DNA of 64,000 nucleotides from Mytilus trossulus. Its lineage: Eukaryota; Mollusca; Bivalvia; Mytilida; Mytilidae. The position numbers were made by a program, and so were the translations under genes. The notes beneath the pieces were generated by a model that was given only the letters and a program-made list of their open reading frames with translations, was not told the origin of the DNA and ran no database searches. Location: contig NC_086383.1 of NCBI RefSeq assembly GCF_036588685.1, positions 38,696,171 through 38,760,170 on the forward strand, read 5' to 3'. Positions 11,256 to 21,952 of the stretch are shown piece after piece; the stretch's first letter is position 1; each line of letters opens with the position of its first letter.

Positions 11256-11741
11256 CGTAGCAGCTGCTTATCCTTCAGGAGCATTTGATATCATCCCCCG
11301 TTTTAAGTGGGGTTTGTATTGCTCAGTCTTTAGTTTTCTATGTTGTTTCTTGTGTACTATTGTTTAAGGTGGTACCTAACACTACAGGGAGATAACTCTG
11401 TAATATGAGCTAAACGTTTTAATTACGTTTCATTGTGAAGGCAATGTTAAGCTTCTCAATGATCAAAATTAGTCTTTGTCAAACTGCTATACAACCAGTG
11501 TAATTTTTATGATAAAACGCTTGGTTCAAATTTTTTGATTTTTTTTATATTTTTGTAAAAGGGTCAAAGTAAATACTTTGTCAAAATTTTATGAAAATTA
11601 AACGAGCCAAATTAATTTTAGGGAAAGTGTTGGGTACCACCTTAACTGTTTATCTTTTTCATTACTAGCCATGACGTTGTAAGTTTATTTTCGATTTATG
11701 AGTTTGACTGTTTCTCTGGCATCTTTCGTCCCTCTTCTACA
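11256..11741 (+). mobile_element. Penelope-like element 3' tail, split by a MITE
   Basis: The two parts, 11256-11367 and 11646-11741, align with the 3' tail downstream of the reverse transcriptase at 50456-51986 (shared TTAGTTTTCTATGTTGT, GTGTACTATTGTT and ATCTTTCGTCCCTCTT). A 274-bp TTAA element interrupts it. No coding part remains. Confidence 0.75.
11368..11641. mobile_element. TTAA-flanked MITE inserted in a Penelope-like tail
   Basis: Ends GGTGGTACCTAACACT and AGTGTTGGGTACCACC are 16-bp inverted repeats with one mismatch. TTAA sits on both sides (11364-11367 and 11642-11645). Removing the element leaves the continuous tail seen in the copies near 30.8 and 52.2 kb, so insertion is directly supported. 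Confidence 0.85.
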
Positions 11742-11973
11742 TAGGGCTACGTAGAGTTTTGACTACTGAACGTGTATTCTCACCAACTCGTACCCAATAT
11801 GTTTTTAGTATTCATACATTGATATATACATAGTATGTTGTTGTTATAGTTGTTATTTTCTATCATGATATTGTAAAAACATACAAATAAAATATACTAT
11901 TGCATAGCAATATAATATTTCCCACAGAAAGTAACCAAAAGTTAGCGTGCAATGAATTCTTATATTGCACTAG

Positions 11974-12174
11974 TGTTATATATCAGTATGTATGGTCAGA
12001 TTATGTTTCTGTATGCGCGAGAGAGTTGTTCCCCTTTTGACAGTATTTTGTAATTTATGTTTGTGACGTCATCTTTGTCTGATTAAAATGTAGAAATGGA
12101 AGCTGACGTGTTTTTTGGTCCGTATATAATCGCCTCCATCCATGCTACCAGAGCTATTCCCCTAGTCTGTAATA
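11974..12174 (+). repeat. 5' long terminal repeat
   Basis: 201 bp, near-identical to 13357-13559. Contains GTGACGTCATC, a CRE-like palindrome that could act as a promoter element. Confidence 0.75.
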
Positions 12175-13356
12175 TGGTGGAGTGACCTAAACGATCGTGA
12201 ATAATGATTTATACATATTTTGGATTTTGTTTTTCAATGGATTTTGGATATTTTTACTTGTGAAATTTACCGACTGTTCCTGGATCCTGCCATGCCGCCA
12301 TGATGCTGAACACTTTTCATTGTGTTTTAAAAAAATTATACCTGAACTTTTAATATAATACCAACATTTATATTGAATTTTTGGAAAGAAGAGAACAGAC
12401 CATGTCTCGTCTCGTGTACGTACTGTCTTTGTGAATTATTTATGAATGTCTACATGTATTCCGTTTTCAACCAGAAAGCACGTGAGATTTATCTCATTGC
12501 ATCATCATGATCATATACATTTTATTTCTGTAACATTTGGATCCTGTTTACATATATGTCAACTTGTATCGGTGATAACTATCGCCATGCATACGAAACT
12601 TCCGATTTCACCAAAAGAGCCATTTTAACTGTTTATTGATGTTGACCCAGTTCATCCGCTGGACTACATGTGTGATGTGTATCGCGTAATTTTGACTGTA
12701 TTGCTGTTGTGTTTCATTCCGCCGTAACTTTTATTTGACTCCGTCTTTTAAAAACGTAATTATATTAACTGTACTGTTTGGTGATAACTGTATCGCCATG
12801 GTTTTGCAGATTTCCGAGAAGACCTATTTAAAGAAAATCTGATGAATTTATTCTGTACGAGAACATTTTATTTTTAACTGTTGAGTTTATGAATCCAGAT
12901 ACTTTTCATGCTATTTTGATCTATGTTATTGGTTTACTTCGAATTTAAGCTAATGTGAACGTGTTTATCATTTAGCGGTGTGATATTTATCATAAATAAA
13001 ACCTTGTTAAATTTAAGAGTTTAATGTCTCTGATGATATTATCAAATGTGTATTCAGCTATTTTTAATGATATCAGTTTGTCTAGTAGGAAATGCCATTA
13101 ATATGTGTGTATCACTGTAATTGTTTGTGTGGGAGTAATGTGTGCATAAGGTCATCCGAGGGAGGAGTATGAGATGCCAGACTTTCGGTTTTGCAGCGTT
13201 GATAAGTTTGTTTTAAAATGGTTACTAGAGTGTGAGAGATTAACTTTATTCATGTAAACTTTTAATTTGGAAATTATTATATATTGTATTGTTTCATAAC
13301 ACATAAACATATAGACCATTGTAAAAATTTAGTAAATTTTTGTTTTGGGGGCTGGA

Positions 13357-13559
13357 TGTTATATATCAGTATGTATGGTCAGATTATGTTTCTGTATGCG
13401 AGAGAGAGTTGTTCCCCTTTTGACAGTATTTTGTAATTTATGTTTGTGACGTCATCTTTGTCTGATTAAAATGTAGAAATGGAAGCTAACGTGTTTTTAT
13501 GTGTCCGTATATAATCGCCTCCATCCATGCTACCAGAGCTATTCCCCTAGTCTGTAATA
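13357..13559 (+). repeat. 3' long terminal repeat
   Basis: 203 bp; differs from the 5' copy by a few substitutions and a short insertion (GTTTTTATGTGTCC in place of GTTTTTTGGTCC). Confidence 0.75.
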
Positions 13560-13657
13560 CCAGTGCAATTAATCTTCAAAATTAATGACATAATCAACAA
13601 CAAAATCTTAGTTTAAACCAATTTTTACTTTCAAAGATTATATTGCTATACAATAAA

Positions 13658-13776
13658 AGGGTTATTGCATTAACATTGGAGAATGTTGTCCCTCGTAGAA
13701 CATATAGACTCGCAAGCTCGTGCAATATAAAATTCTACTCGGGACAATATTATCCAATATTCATGCAATAACCCTA
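13658..13776. repeat. Hairpin, AT-rich stem with GC-richer tip
   Basis: AGGGTTATTGCATTAACATT pairs with the reverse complement near 13755-13776; the inner part CCTCGTAGAA pairs with TTCTACTCGGG. The tip contains GCAAGCTCGTGC. Confidence 0.7.
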
Positions 13777-13851
13777 TAATATAACTTTGATTTGTATTAT
13801 TATGAAGTTATAATTGTTTTCAAATCAAAGCTAAAAAAATTATAATCATTA

Positions 13852-14800
13852 TAGTCCAGTCAAACTAAGATTTAACCTCAAATTAATTGCAACAGAAAAT
13901 GTTTAAGTTCTAATCTTTAGCATTATGCCTTTTATATACACAGAAAAAAGTCCCATAAAATCTAACTTGAGGAAAACTCAAAATCAGCATTTTAAATTTC
14001 CTATGGAAATTAACATTGGAAGGGGAGATAACTCTTGCAAAAATGAGGTTTTTTTTTGTAAGTTTTGTGTTGTTTTTCTTGAAATTTATGTAAAGTATGA
14101 TACTTTGATTGGGTTATACGTTTGTATTTGACTAAGTTATATAATCTTCTGCTCATGAAATATACAAAACCGAAGTGTTGTGGGTAGTTTTATTTTTTTC
14201 GTGCATTTTTCAATAAAGAAATTGCAAATTTGAAGCTTTGTAACCATTTTGAAAAAATAATGTGAAAATTTGGTATTTTTTATATTTGTATATTATGTTT
14301 TTTTTTTCTCCAGAAAATTACTTATCTAAAGAAACTTTAAAACATAAAAAGAAGAATATATGCTTAATTATTTTTAATAAATTTGAGAATCTTTACCTTG
14401 ACATGTTGAAAAAGGGAATAAATGGTCAACTAATAAATTACGAAATCTAGATTATTATAGCTTGATAAAATATATGAAAACATCTATAGAATTATTTGTT
14501 ATACTCTAAAGACTGCTAAAAACAAGAATCAATACATTCTGATGAATAGAAGCGTTAAAGTTATAATTTTGTATAAATTTTTATTGATATTTCTGCCTTT
14601 TTTGCAATAGTTATCTCCCTTTTCAATGCAAATCTCCATAGGAATTTTAAATGGTGATTTTTTTAGTCTTCCTCATGTAAGTTTTTATGGGACTTTTTTC
14701 CATGTATATTTGGGGTATAATGCTAAAGATTAAAACTTTGAATCTTCTGTTGCAATTACTTTCAGGTAAGGGTCAAATCTATGCTAGATCGCCTGGACTA
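13852..14800. mobile_element. Non-autonomous element with about 200-bp inverted ends
   Basis: The left arm from TAGTCCAG (13852 to about 14050) is mirrored by the right arm (about 14593 to 14800, ending CTGGACTA). Shared inner blocks include TCTTTAGCATTAT, AAAAAAGTCCCATAAAA and GGGAGATAACT. TTA flanks both ends. The AT-rich centre holds only short open frames with no recognisable domain. Confidence 0.7.
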
Positions 14801-14803
14801 TTA

Positions 14804-15305
14804 ATAAAATTGTTTGAATGACCGAATTCATACTTTCGATTATCTTACATTGTAATACATTTAGTAGTTGGAATAAAAAATCACCCAGTGGTCAAACTAT
14901 GTCATTGAACAGTAAACATAATGAACATTAAATGTGAATGTCAACAGTTATCTAATTTGATTAGATATATTAAATTTTGTTGCTAACAGTTATCAAATAA
15001 TATATTAATTCAGATACACTGGATGCATCGATTGTGTTAATGTATTGTTATAGTATCTAACTATTTTCAATGTTTGGAACAGGTTTCAATGGCTGTCACT
15101 GTGCACAACATAGAACCGTATGGAGAAAAACTGAGAATTCTTTTTGTCAGAAAACGCTGTCAAACATCCAAACATACTATCCACACTGATCTGTGACCAC
15201 ACTTGTATCTAATAAATAAATGTATGTAAAACAATTTGGACATTTTAGTTTTTAGTTTATTTCGCGTGCTGCCTTATGGTTTCAAAAGTATTAAACTGGC
15301 ATAGG
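14804..15305. other. No gene seen
   Basis: AT-rich DNA with no splice-consistent frame, repeat family or RNA that I can recognise. Confidence 0.4.
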
Positions 15306-15309
15306 CAGT

Positions 15310-15394
15310 GGCGGATCCTAAAGCTTTCATAAAAAGGGGGGTCATTGACTGTCCAAAGAGCGGGCCCGCACCAGCCCCTCCTCCTGTATCCGCC
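15310..15394. mobile_element. Short MITE-like element, GGCGGATCC ends, copy 2
   Basis: GGCGGATCC start and ATCCGCC end with a GC-rich centre; sister of 6576-6663. Confidence 0.55.
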
Positions 15395-15955
15395 TATGAT
15401 AGGACTATATACACTTTTACGAAATAAACTGAAATGTCCGACGCAAAATTATAAAAAAAAACCTTTTCCATTAGTCTATGGACCATTCATGCTACATGTA
15501 ATGTTCTATATATTCTTATTTACCAAGTAGGGTTAAAACTAATGCAGTTGCAGGTCCAAGGGGGAAGGGGATCCAGGGGTTAAACAACCCTTTTGACGAT
15601 CAATGCATTTGAATGGGGACTTATGGATAAATCGATCCTAGGTATAGAGATCCACTTTAATTTAAAAATGGATGGATCCACTGCACCTCTCTTATAAATA
15701 CATTTCTTTACACTGACATGAGTCGACTGAGACTACTATATATTAAAACTTATATGTAACATACATGTATGATGTAGTATATAGTCTCAGCTTCAAGGAT
15801 ACACAAGTTTGAAAAAAACATATAAGAAGACCTATTGAAATGAAGTAACGGTCTGGGAGTTTGTAAATTGCAAGTTGGTAATAAATAGAATTTAGTATAC
15901 ATGTCTCTGAAACAACTATTAAAAGCAAAATTTATCAAAAATCAAATATCTGAAA
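15395..15955. other. No gene seen
   Basis: AT-rich DNA with only short, overlapping unsupported frames. No domain or splice pattern visible. Confidence 0.4.
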
Positions 15956-15959
15956 TATA

Positions 15960-16130
15960 TATATGAGCTATGTTCCAAGGCTGAAGAGGAAATTAAGCAC
16001 TTTCTATTAGAATGTGAGTCTCTGGAGACTGCTCGACAAAAACAGATGAACATACTTCTATCTTTGAAAGGGGAGGTGATAAAGGTAATTATAAAGAGAA
16101 TGATTTGCTTCCAATTATAATTTACTGCTG
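15960..16130 (+). pseudogene. LINE ORF2 C-terminal fragment
   Basis: One frame reads CSKAEEEIKHFLLECESLE and then TARQKQMNILLSL. This is the Cys-His zinc-knuckle segment at the end of many APE-type LINE ORF2 proteins (compare EKHVLLKCPLYSQAR in the LINE at 16.6 kb). Only a few tens of codons remain. Confidence 0.6.
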
Positions 16131-16450
16131 TAAGCTATCAACAACTAGCATATCCCACCTAAAAGCAAATGACCTGATAGAAATAGAAAAACAATCTCAA
16201 AATTTCTGTCACCAAATGCATAAGAAACGCACCAAAATGCAAACACGATGATACATGAAGTAGATGCTGAAGTGCAACTGCTGAAACAGCCATGGCAAGT
16301 ACTTCTCTTCAAGACCCTCAACAATGTGAATTTACATTTAAACAACAACATTGTTATTGTATTCAGCCATACAAACTAACATAATGCATATATAAAAAAC
16401 AGGAAAGATGGACCATCAGACTGTAGATTAGCTGTTCACATCTAATTATA

Positions 16451-16473
16451 ATCAAATCAAATCAAATCAAATA
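16451..16473. repeat. LINE A 3' tail, (ATCAA)n
   Basis: Four tandem ATCAA-type units on the plus strand at the expected 3' end of the minus-strand LINE. Simple-repeat tails of this kind replace poly(A) in several LINE clades. Confidence 0.7.
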
Positions 16474-16652
16474 TTTTATTATAGTCTCACCTCTCTACAT
16501 GTACAATACAAACATGAACACAATATATATATACAACATGTTTTAATTAAAAGTACAAAACAATCTTAAAAACATTCGAGAGCCACTCTCAAAAGAGTTA
16601 TGAGAGACTTTTACATAAAAAAGGACAGCTCGATAAAAATATAAAACATTTT

Positions 16653-19600
16653 TTATCTATATAAAACATTCTTCCTTTGAATTAAAATATCATGGCAGAT
16701 TTTGGCAGAATAAAAGCATAAATTTTTATTTGTAAATAAAAATATAAATTTTTCATCATCATTTAAGTCTAAAAAATCAATATTAAAAGAAACTGCTCTA
16801 GTAAAAACCTCTTGTCTTGCCTGTGAATATAAAGGGCATTTAAGTAAAACATGTTTCTCATCTTCAATGAGTTTCTGTTGTATACATGAATCATTAAAAC
16901 AAAATCTATTTTCACTTAAAACCCCTTCATATCTGCCTGTTTCTATTCTAATCGGCGCCACACCACATCGAAATTTAGCAAAGGCGCTTTTATATTTTCC
17001 TGGCATATGAACACTTAAATAATGTTCTTTATAATATTCTTGTTTAAATAATCTATATGTACGCAGTTTACTGCGATCATTTGTGTTTAAATCATTACAC
17101 CATTTTCTCTTGTACATATCAAAAACATTACTTTCAATATTCTTAATATCATTTTTACTAAAAGTACAGTTTATATTACAAAAATTTTCAATATTAAGTT
17201 CTCTAAATTTACTATGAACTCTAAAATTCCAGTTTTTAATTTTACTGTTACATATTCTATTTGCCCATAAAAACACTTTTTTATTAAGTCTGGTATCATT
17301 CATTTTCAAAAATCTTGACCAATTTCTAAAAATACATGACCATTGTTTAATAATACATGGCATCCAGCCCGTATCTCCATATAATGATAAATTTGGGGTA
17401 TATTTACCAACACCCATAAAAAATCTCATGGCTCTATTTTTAATTGCATTAATACATGTAAACTCCCTAGCTCCCCATATTGAGGCACCATATTCAATAA
17501 CTGACATAACCAGTGTATCAAAAAGTTTTGTAAAAATTGAAAACTCAAAACCACCATTAGCTTTACTTTTGGCAATTAACAAACCTAATGCCCTACTGGC
17601 AGACTTAGCAACAGCTTTTGCCATATCTATATAATTCAAATATTCATTTAACACTAGTCCCAGATATGTATATTTTTCTACAATATCTATGCTATTATCA
17701 TTAAACATAAATTGAAACTTTGTTCTTTGTACTGACTGGGGTCTAAAATGAACAATTTTTGACTTGCTTAAATTTACAACAAGATCATTAGTGTTACACC
17801 ATTGACTTAAAATGTCTAATATTTTTTGTAAATCTTTTTCATTATCACACATAAATACAATGTCATCTGCATATACAAGTACAGAAACAATATCATCATC
17901 AAGTTTTATGCCAACATTTAACCTCTTGACCTCATCAATAAGATCATTAATAAAAATATTGAACAAAAGAGGTGATAAAATGCACCCTTGCTTTAATCCT
18001 GACTTTACATTGAACCATTCTGTCATATGGCCATTTATTTTAACACATGACTGTACATTATTATAAATAGCATGTAATGCTTTTAACATTTTCGAACTTA
18101 TACCTAATGACTCAAGTTTGGTGAACAATAAGCCTCTATTAACCCAGTCATAGGCTTTTTTAAAGTCTATAAATGCACAAAAAGTTGAAAGCTTTTTTAA
18201 TTTTCTGCTTTCAATGATAGTTGTTAATGTATACAAATGGTCAATAGTGCTACGGTCTTTTCTAAAACCATTCTGTTCATCATTTAAACAATCTAAATCA
18301 TCAAGCTTACTTGTAAGTCTAGCATTAAGTACTCCACAATAAAGTTTATATGATGAAGGGGCTAAAGTTATTCCCCTATATGACATAGGATCATGTGGGT
18401 CAGAAGTGGACGACTTTGGAATTGGCGTTATCATACCCTTACTCCACAAAGATGGAATTTTACCAGAATCATAACAAATATTAAAAATACGTGTCAATGC
18501 ATTCAAAGCAGTATTATTTTTAAACAATTCAACTTGAATATCATCTATCCCAGGTGATTTGCCATTTTTAGACAAATTCAAAACTTTATAAACTTCATCT
18601 ATTGAAATTACATTATCTAAAAATTCATCAAAAATAACCTGGTTTGAATTTAAGCTAATACTACTATGATTTTGGTTTAACATATCACAAAAACTATTCT
18701 TCCATGTATCTATTACTACATTTTGATTGTTACATAAGGAACCATCACTTAATTTTACTTCCATTGGTATATTGTTTTGACGTTCATTTCCCACACCAAT
18801 TTTGCCGATTTTTCGCCAGAATTCTTTTGGGTTGCTGGCAGTGTTCATCAATTCTTCCTGCGACGAAAACCAATATTGACGTTTGGCTTTCTGGACACTT
18901 TTGTCAAACAGTTTTCTTTTTTCTACATATAAATGGCGTAAATTTTTACTGGTATTTCCTTTACATTTAGTCCAGACTTTTTCTGCTTTACAAACATCGT
19001 TCCATAAAGTGCCTAAGTTGTCAGTCCACCATGGCTTCTGACATCGCCTAGGCTTATTGTTATTACTATTATATAAAACAGTTTTACATGGTAATTTCTG
19101 TGACATCTCAGACTTCATCACTGTTACAAAGCTATCATACATGTCATCAATGGCAAATTGTGTCGTTTCACTATGTTCTAAGTAAGAAATAATATTATCA
19201 ATACTAATTATGATAGTCGGGTCACAAAGCCAGTCCTGTGGAATATTATCAGCGCTATATTTAACTTTTCTCACAGGCTCATGATCATTTAAACTAATAT
19301 TATCAACAAAGTTAAAATTCAAGCTCATAGACCAAGTTAAAACTGAGTGATCTGGAACAATCCTACGCAGGTCAAATTTATCCACCATACCAATGTTCTT
19401 AATTAGCTCAGTAGTTCTATGTACTGTGAAGTCATTGAAAGATTTTAATTGTTCATATGGTAGCACACAGTAGTCAACCACACTTGAGCCTCTGGTTGAT
19501 ATGAAAGTATAGTCATTATGAAGCGAGTTACGACCATTCAATATACAACAGTTCACATCAATAAGGAAGTCGCAAAAGACACTGCCATACGAATTGTGCT

Positions 19601-20147
19601 GAAAGTCAACGATGTTCCGCTCCGGTAATTGATCTACTCCCTCTATAAAGTCGGAGAAGTCAGAACAGCGGCTATTCCAATCTCCACAAATATAAAATGC
19701 ATGACCATTTGGTATCGTATAAATATGTGTCATAAGTGTCTCCATAAAATCATGGACGTTAACAGCTCGTGTTGAATTCTCAGGTGGCAAATACACTGCA
19801 CAAACATAGAATATATTCGACAAGCATAGTTTATCCTGTAGTTTTACCCATAAAATTCCATCTGTGACATCATTCACAATTTCAATATTAAAGACATCTA
19901 CAATTTCTTGGCGTATAAGAAATCCAACACCACCTGATCCACACTTCGCACGTATATGAATATTCTTACGGTTATGGCCGTACCATTTATAGCCTTTTAT
20001 ATTTATACTATTAGAATTTATTAAATGTGTTTCACCAATGCCCAATATATCCACATCAAGAGAATTAATACAGGCCACTAAAAGATTATATTTATCACTT
20101 TTAAAATCATCATTCCAACCGTTTACATTCCAAAATCCGCATAAAAC
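16653..20147 (-). CDS. LINE A ORF2: endonuclease-reverse transcriptase
   Basis: Copies the element's RNA into a nicked chromosomal target. Reading from just after the ORF1 stop gives 1164 residues. The endonuclease starts at once with GFWNVNGW (residues 4-11); the catalytic Glu lies in GETH (about 38-41), followed by GDWNSR (155-160), SVVDY (222-226) and PDHS (265-268). The reverse transcriptase has FIDFKKAYDWVNR, SGLKQGCILSPLLF and the catalytic YADD at 759-762 (17862-17873). A Cys-His zinc knuckle lies at 1083-1104. The first ATG is inside the endonuclease, and a GTG at 20078 would remove WNVNGW, so I place the real start at or before the ORF1/ORF2 junction. ORF2 is in frame with ORF1 past a single TAG, which points to readthrough or reinitiation. 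Confidence 0.9.
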   Translation of the reverse strand, partial: VLCGFWNVNGWNDDFKSDKYNLLVACINSLDVDILGIGETHLINSNSINIKGYKWYGHNRKNIHIRAKCGSGGVGFLIRQEIVDVFNIEIVNDVTDGILWVKLQDKLCLSNIFYVCAVYLPPENSTRAVNVHDFMETLMTHIYTIPNGHAFYICGDWNSRCSDFSDFIEGVDQLPERNIVDFQHNSYGSVFCDFLIDVNCCILNGRNSLHNDYTFISTRGSSVVDYCVLPYEQLKSFNDFTVHRTTELIKNIGMVDKFDLRRIVPDHSVLTWSMSLNFNFVDNISLNDHEPVRKVKYSADNIPQDWLCDPTIIISIDNIISYLEHSETTQFAIDDMYDSFVTVMKSEMSQKLPCKTVLYNSNNNKPRRCQKPWWTDNLGTLWNDVCKAEKVWTKCKGNTSKNLRHLYVEKRKLFDKSVQKAKRQYWFSSQEELMNTASNPKEFWRKIGKIGVGNERQNNIPMEVKLSDGSLCNNQNVVIDTWKNSFCDMLNQNHSSISLNSNQVIFDEFLDNVISIDEVYKVLNLSKNGKSPGIDDIQVELFKNNTALNALTRIFNICYDSGKIPSLWSKGMITPIPKSSTSDPHDPMSYRGITLAPSSYKLYCGVLNARLTSKLDDLDCLNDEQNGFRKDRSTIDHLYTLTTIIESRKLKKLSTFCAFIDFKKAYDWVNRGLLFTKLESLGISSKMLKALHAIYNNVQSCVKINGHMTEWFNVKSGLKQGCILSPLLFNIFINDLIDEVKRLNVGIKLDDDIVSVLVYADDIVFMCDNEKDLQKILDILSQWCNTNDLVVNLSKSKIVHFRPQSVQRTKFQFMFNDNSIDIVEKYTYLGLVLNEYLNYIDMAKAVAKSASRALGLLIAKSKANGGFEFSIFTKLFDTLVMSVIEYGASIWGAREFTCINAIKNRAMRFFMGVGKYTPNLSLYGDTGWMPCIIKQWSCIFRNWSRFLKMNDTRLNKKVFLWANRICNSKIKNWNFRVHSKFRELNIENFCNINCTFSKNDIKNIESNVFDMYKRKWCNDLNTNDRSKLRTYRLFKQEYYKEHYLSVHMPGKYKSAFAKFRCGVAPIRIETGRYEGVLSENRFCFNDSCIQQKLIEDEKHVLLKCPLYSQARQEVFTRAVSFNIDFLDLNDDEKFIFLFTNKNLCFYSAKICHDILIQRKNVLYR

Positions 20148-21287
20148 CTAACTACGACCACGGTATCCACGATTACTTTTATTTCCTCTTCCCCGTTTAT
20201 TATATCCTCCTCTATTCATGCCGTTTGATTCCCTATTGATTTCCTCATTTTCTGGAATACGGGTTATATCACGTGACTGACTATTTGCACTATCAACATT
20301 TTTGTTATGACCATATTTTAGGGATTTAAATTGAACACGACTACCTTTCACTTCAAGATTATCATTACCAATAGCATTCACAATATTGCGAAGATTACTA
20401 TTTAATATACGTTGGGCCAATGGAATAGAATTTTCCACAAACACATCCTTATAATTTCTAGAATTTTTTAATTCCCTTTTTTTATCCATCACTTTTCGCT
20501 TATCAGATGTAGAAGATAGGGATGCGATAATAACGCCACTTTTTCCCTCTCTAAATGACTTCTTGCGTTCCGCTGAAACAACTTTTACATCTTTTAAATG
20601 AAGCCCATCACGGATTAGACCATTAATTTTGTTTTCTACGTTTTCATTAGATGATTCTGGTATATTCCTAATTACAATACGGCACTTTTCACTGTTATCT
20701 ATATCCGTATTAGCCGAAGCTTGTTTAACTATATCCGCGTATGATTTTTCCATACATTCAACTTTTTCGGTGACACCTTTAATTTCCGTCTGAAACTGTT
20801 TTTGAACCTTTTGAATTTCAATGGTAACTTTCTTGTCAATCATACTTGCTATTTGATTAGGTATATTATTTTCGAAATCATCAATGCGTTTTGTAATCAT
20901 CTCACAAAAATTGTTCATTGTACCTGCTAATCCCTTTACCAACGATTTCAATTCACCTAGCTCATTGTTCGTCGACTGACCTTGGCAATCGTTGTCCTTA
21001 AACTGGGCCATGTTTATTTCAGAATCATCTTGTAAAATATCTAGGTTAATCATGTCGTCACTAACTGGTTTAAGCTTCTTAACATTATCGGGTGTGTTTG
21101 AGTCATTTGATAAGTGCCTTTTGGTACGAATAATTTTATCGCATTCATCATAAATATATTTATTCATGTCAGAATGAATATGTGCTGTTGTAGTTTTTAT
21201 ATTGTTCGAAGTCATCACTGATTGAACGTATGTATCTGCCGATTTACGATTGAGTGGATCAAAAACGGCAAGGTCAAAGTTTTGCAT
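20148..21287 (-). CDS. LINE A ORF1: RNA-binding chaperone-like protein
   Basis: 379 residues with a standard ATG start. In LINEs of this design ORF1 protein coats the RNA. Residues about 108-188 are charged and heptad-like, fitting a coiled coil for trimer formation. RIVIRNIPE (203-211) and the following region to about residue 325 look like an RRM-type fold, with DVFVENSIP (281-289) as a second conserved strand. The C-terminus (358-379) is rich in Arg, Gly and Asn, typical of nucleic-acid binding. It ends RGYRGRS then TAG, and the same frame continues directly into ORF2. Confidence 0.85.
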   Translation of the reverse strand: MQNFDLAVFDPLNRKSADTYVQSVMTSNNIKTTTAHIHSDMNKYIYDECDKIIRTKRHLSNDSNTPDNVKKLKPVSDDMINLDILQDDSEINMAQFKDNDCQGQSTNNELGELKSLVKGLAGTMNNFCEMITKRIDDFENNIPNQIASMIDKKVTIEIQKVQKQFQTEIKGVTEKVECMEKSYADIVKQASANTDIDNSEKCRIVIRNIPESSNENVENKINGLIRDGLHLKDVKVVSAERKKSFREGKSGVIIASLSSTSDKRKVMDKKRELKNSRNYKDVFVENSIPLAQRILNSNLRNIVNAIGNDNLEVKGSRVQFKSLKYGHNKNVDSANSQSRDITRIPENEEINRESNGMNRGGYNKRGRGNKSNRGYRGRS

Positions 21288-21390
21288 TTAACCAAAAGTT
21301 TTTACAAGTATATGCGCTAATGTGTTATCAATGTTTTGTACTCACAACCTCTAATGTACTTCTACTTTACTTCTATATATCTCAATAGTG

Positions 21391-21940
21391 TCTATGGAGT
21401 TGGATAATTCAATAAAAATCACAAATTTTCCTCAGATTTTTCTCCTGACAAAAAAACGTCCACAAAAATTATATGATATGACCTTGGCAGGAGTCAGAGA
21501 CAGTCTCTGCAGGAGTTCACCTTCTATGAAAATCTTTTTTTTTCTTGTCACTGATATCTTTTTTTTTATTTTATTTTTTTTCTTAATTGGTAATCTTATC
21601 TAAATACCAAACTGCCAAAATTTAATCCCATTCTTTTTGTTTTGTTTGATCAACTTATTATTACCTTTTTATGATAATAGCACATAATTTAAACACTTGT
21701 TTTTAAAATTCAAAGTTTTACCCGTATATAAAGTAGCACCCTACCACACTGTAAATATCTGTGTAAATAATTTAAAACCAAATATTCCAAGTGGGAGTGC
21801 ACCGATATATAACGGAGGAAATTACCTGCACAGAACAGAATGGCTGGGAAGAGGATCTTTATCATTGCTTTCCCCTATACTAATACGCCCCTCCAACTTG
21901 GCGCAGTTTTGAAAAACATTCTTAATCAACGTCTTGCAAA
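21391..21940. other. Possible promoter region of the Crinkler-like gene
   Basis: No gene in the stretch. It lies between the LINE 5' end and a good ATG context (GCAAAATGGCAGAC) at 21941. No TATA box is clear enough to name. Confidence 0.25.
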
Positions 21941-21952
21941 ATGGCAGACTTG
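21941..21952 (+). CDS. Candidate first exon of the Crinkler-like gene
   Basis: ATG GCA GAC TTG followed at 21953 by GTGAGT, a strong splice donor. The ATG context (CAAAATGG) is good. The donor is in phase 0, and the exon at 24465 also begins in phase 0, so joining gives M-A-D-L-V-P-S. A four-codon exon is easy to find by chance; the link is inference. Confidence 0.35.

Larger units (their letters stand above)
11974..13559 (+). mobile_element. Non-autonomous LTR element (TRIM-like)
   Basis: Direct terminal repeats of about 200 bp (11974-12174 and 13357-13559) begin TGTTATATATCAGTATG and end CTAGTCTGTAAT(A). TGG follows the 5' repeat, as expected of a primer binding site, and a GGGGGCTGGA purine-rich tract precedes the 3' repeat. 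The flanks ACTAG and ACCAG are a one-mismatch target duplication. The interior of about 1.18 kb has no gag or pol frame. It would depend on enzymes from another element. The repeats differ at few positions, so the insertion is fairly young. Confidence 0.75.
16447..21390 (-). mobile_element. Full-length two-ORF APE-type LINE (LINE A)
   Basis: On the minus strand the order is short 5' leader, ORF1 (21287-20148), ORF2 (20147-16653), short 3' UTR and a pentanucleotide tail at 16451-16473. ORFs are undamaged, so the copy is young and may be active. ORF2 holds an apurinic endonuclease, reverse transcriptase and C-terminal zinc knuckle. The clade is unresolved; L1/Tx1- or I/Nimb-like groups with two ORFs are candidates. 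The 5' edge is approximate. Confidence 0.85.

Noticed and set aside
16653-20078. GTG at 20078 as the LINE A ORF2 start
   Set aside because: It would delete GFWNVNGW, the first conserved endonuclease block, which lies in frame just upstream.
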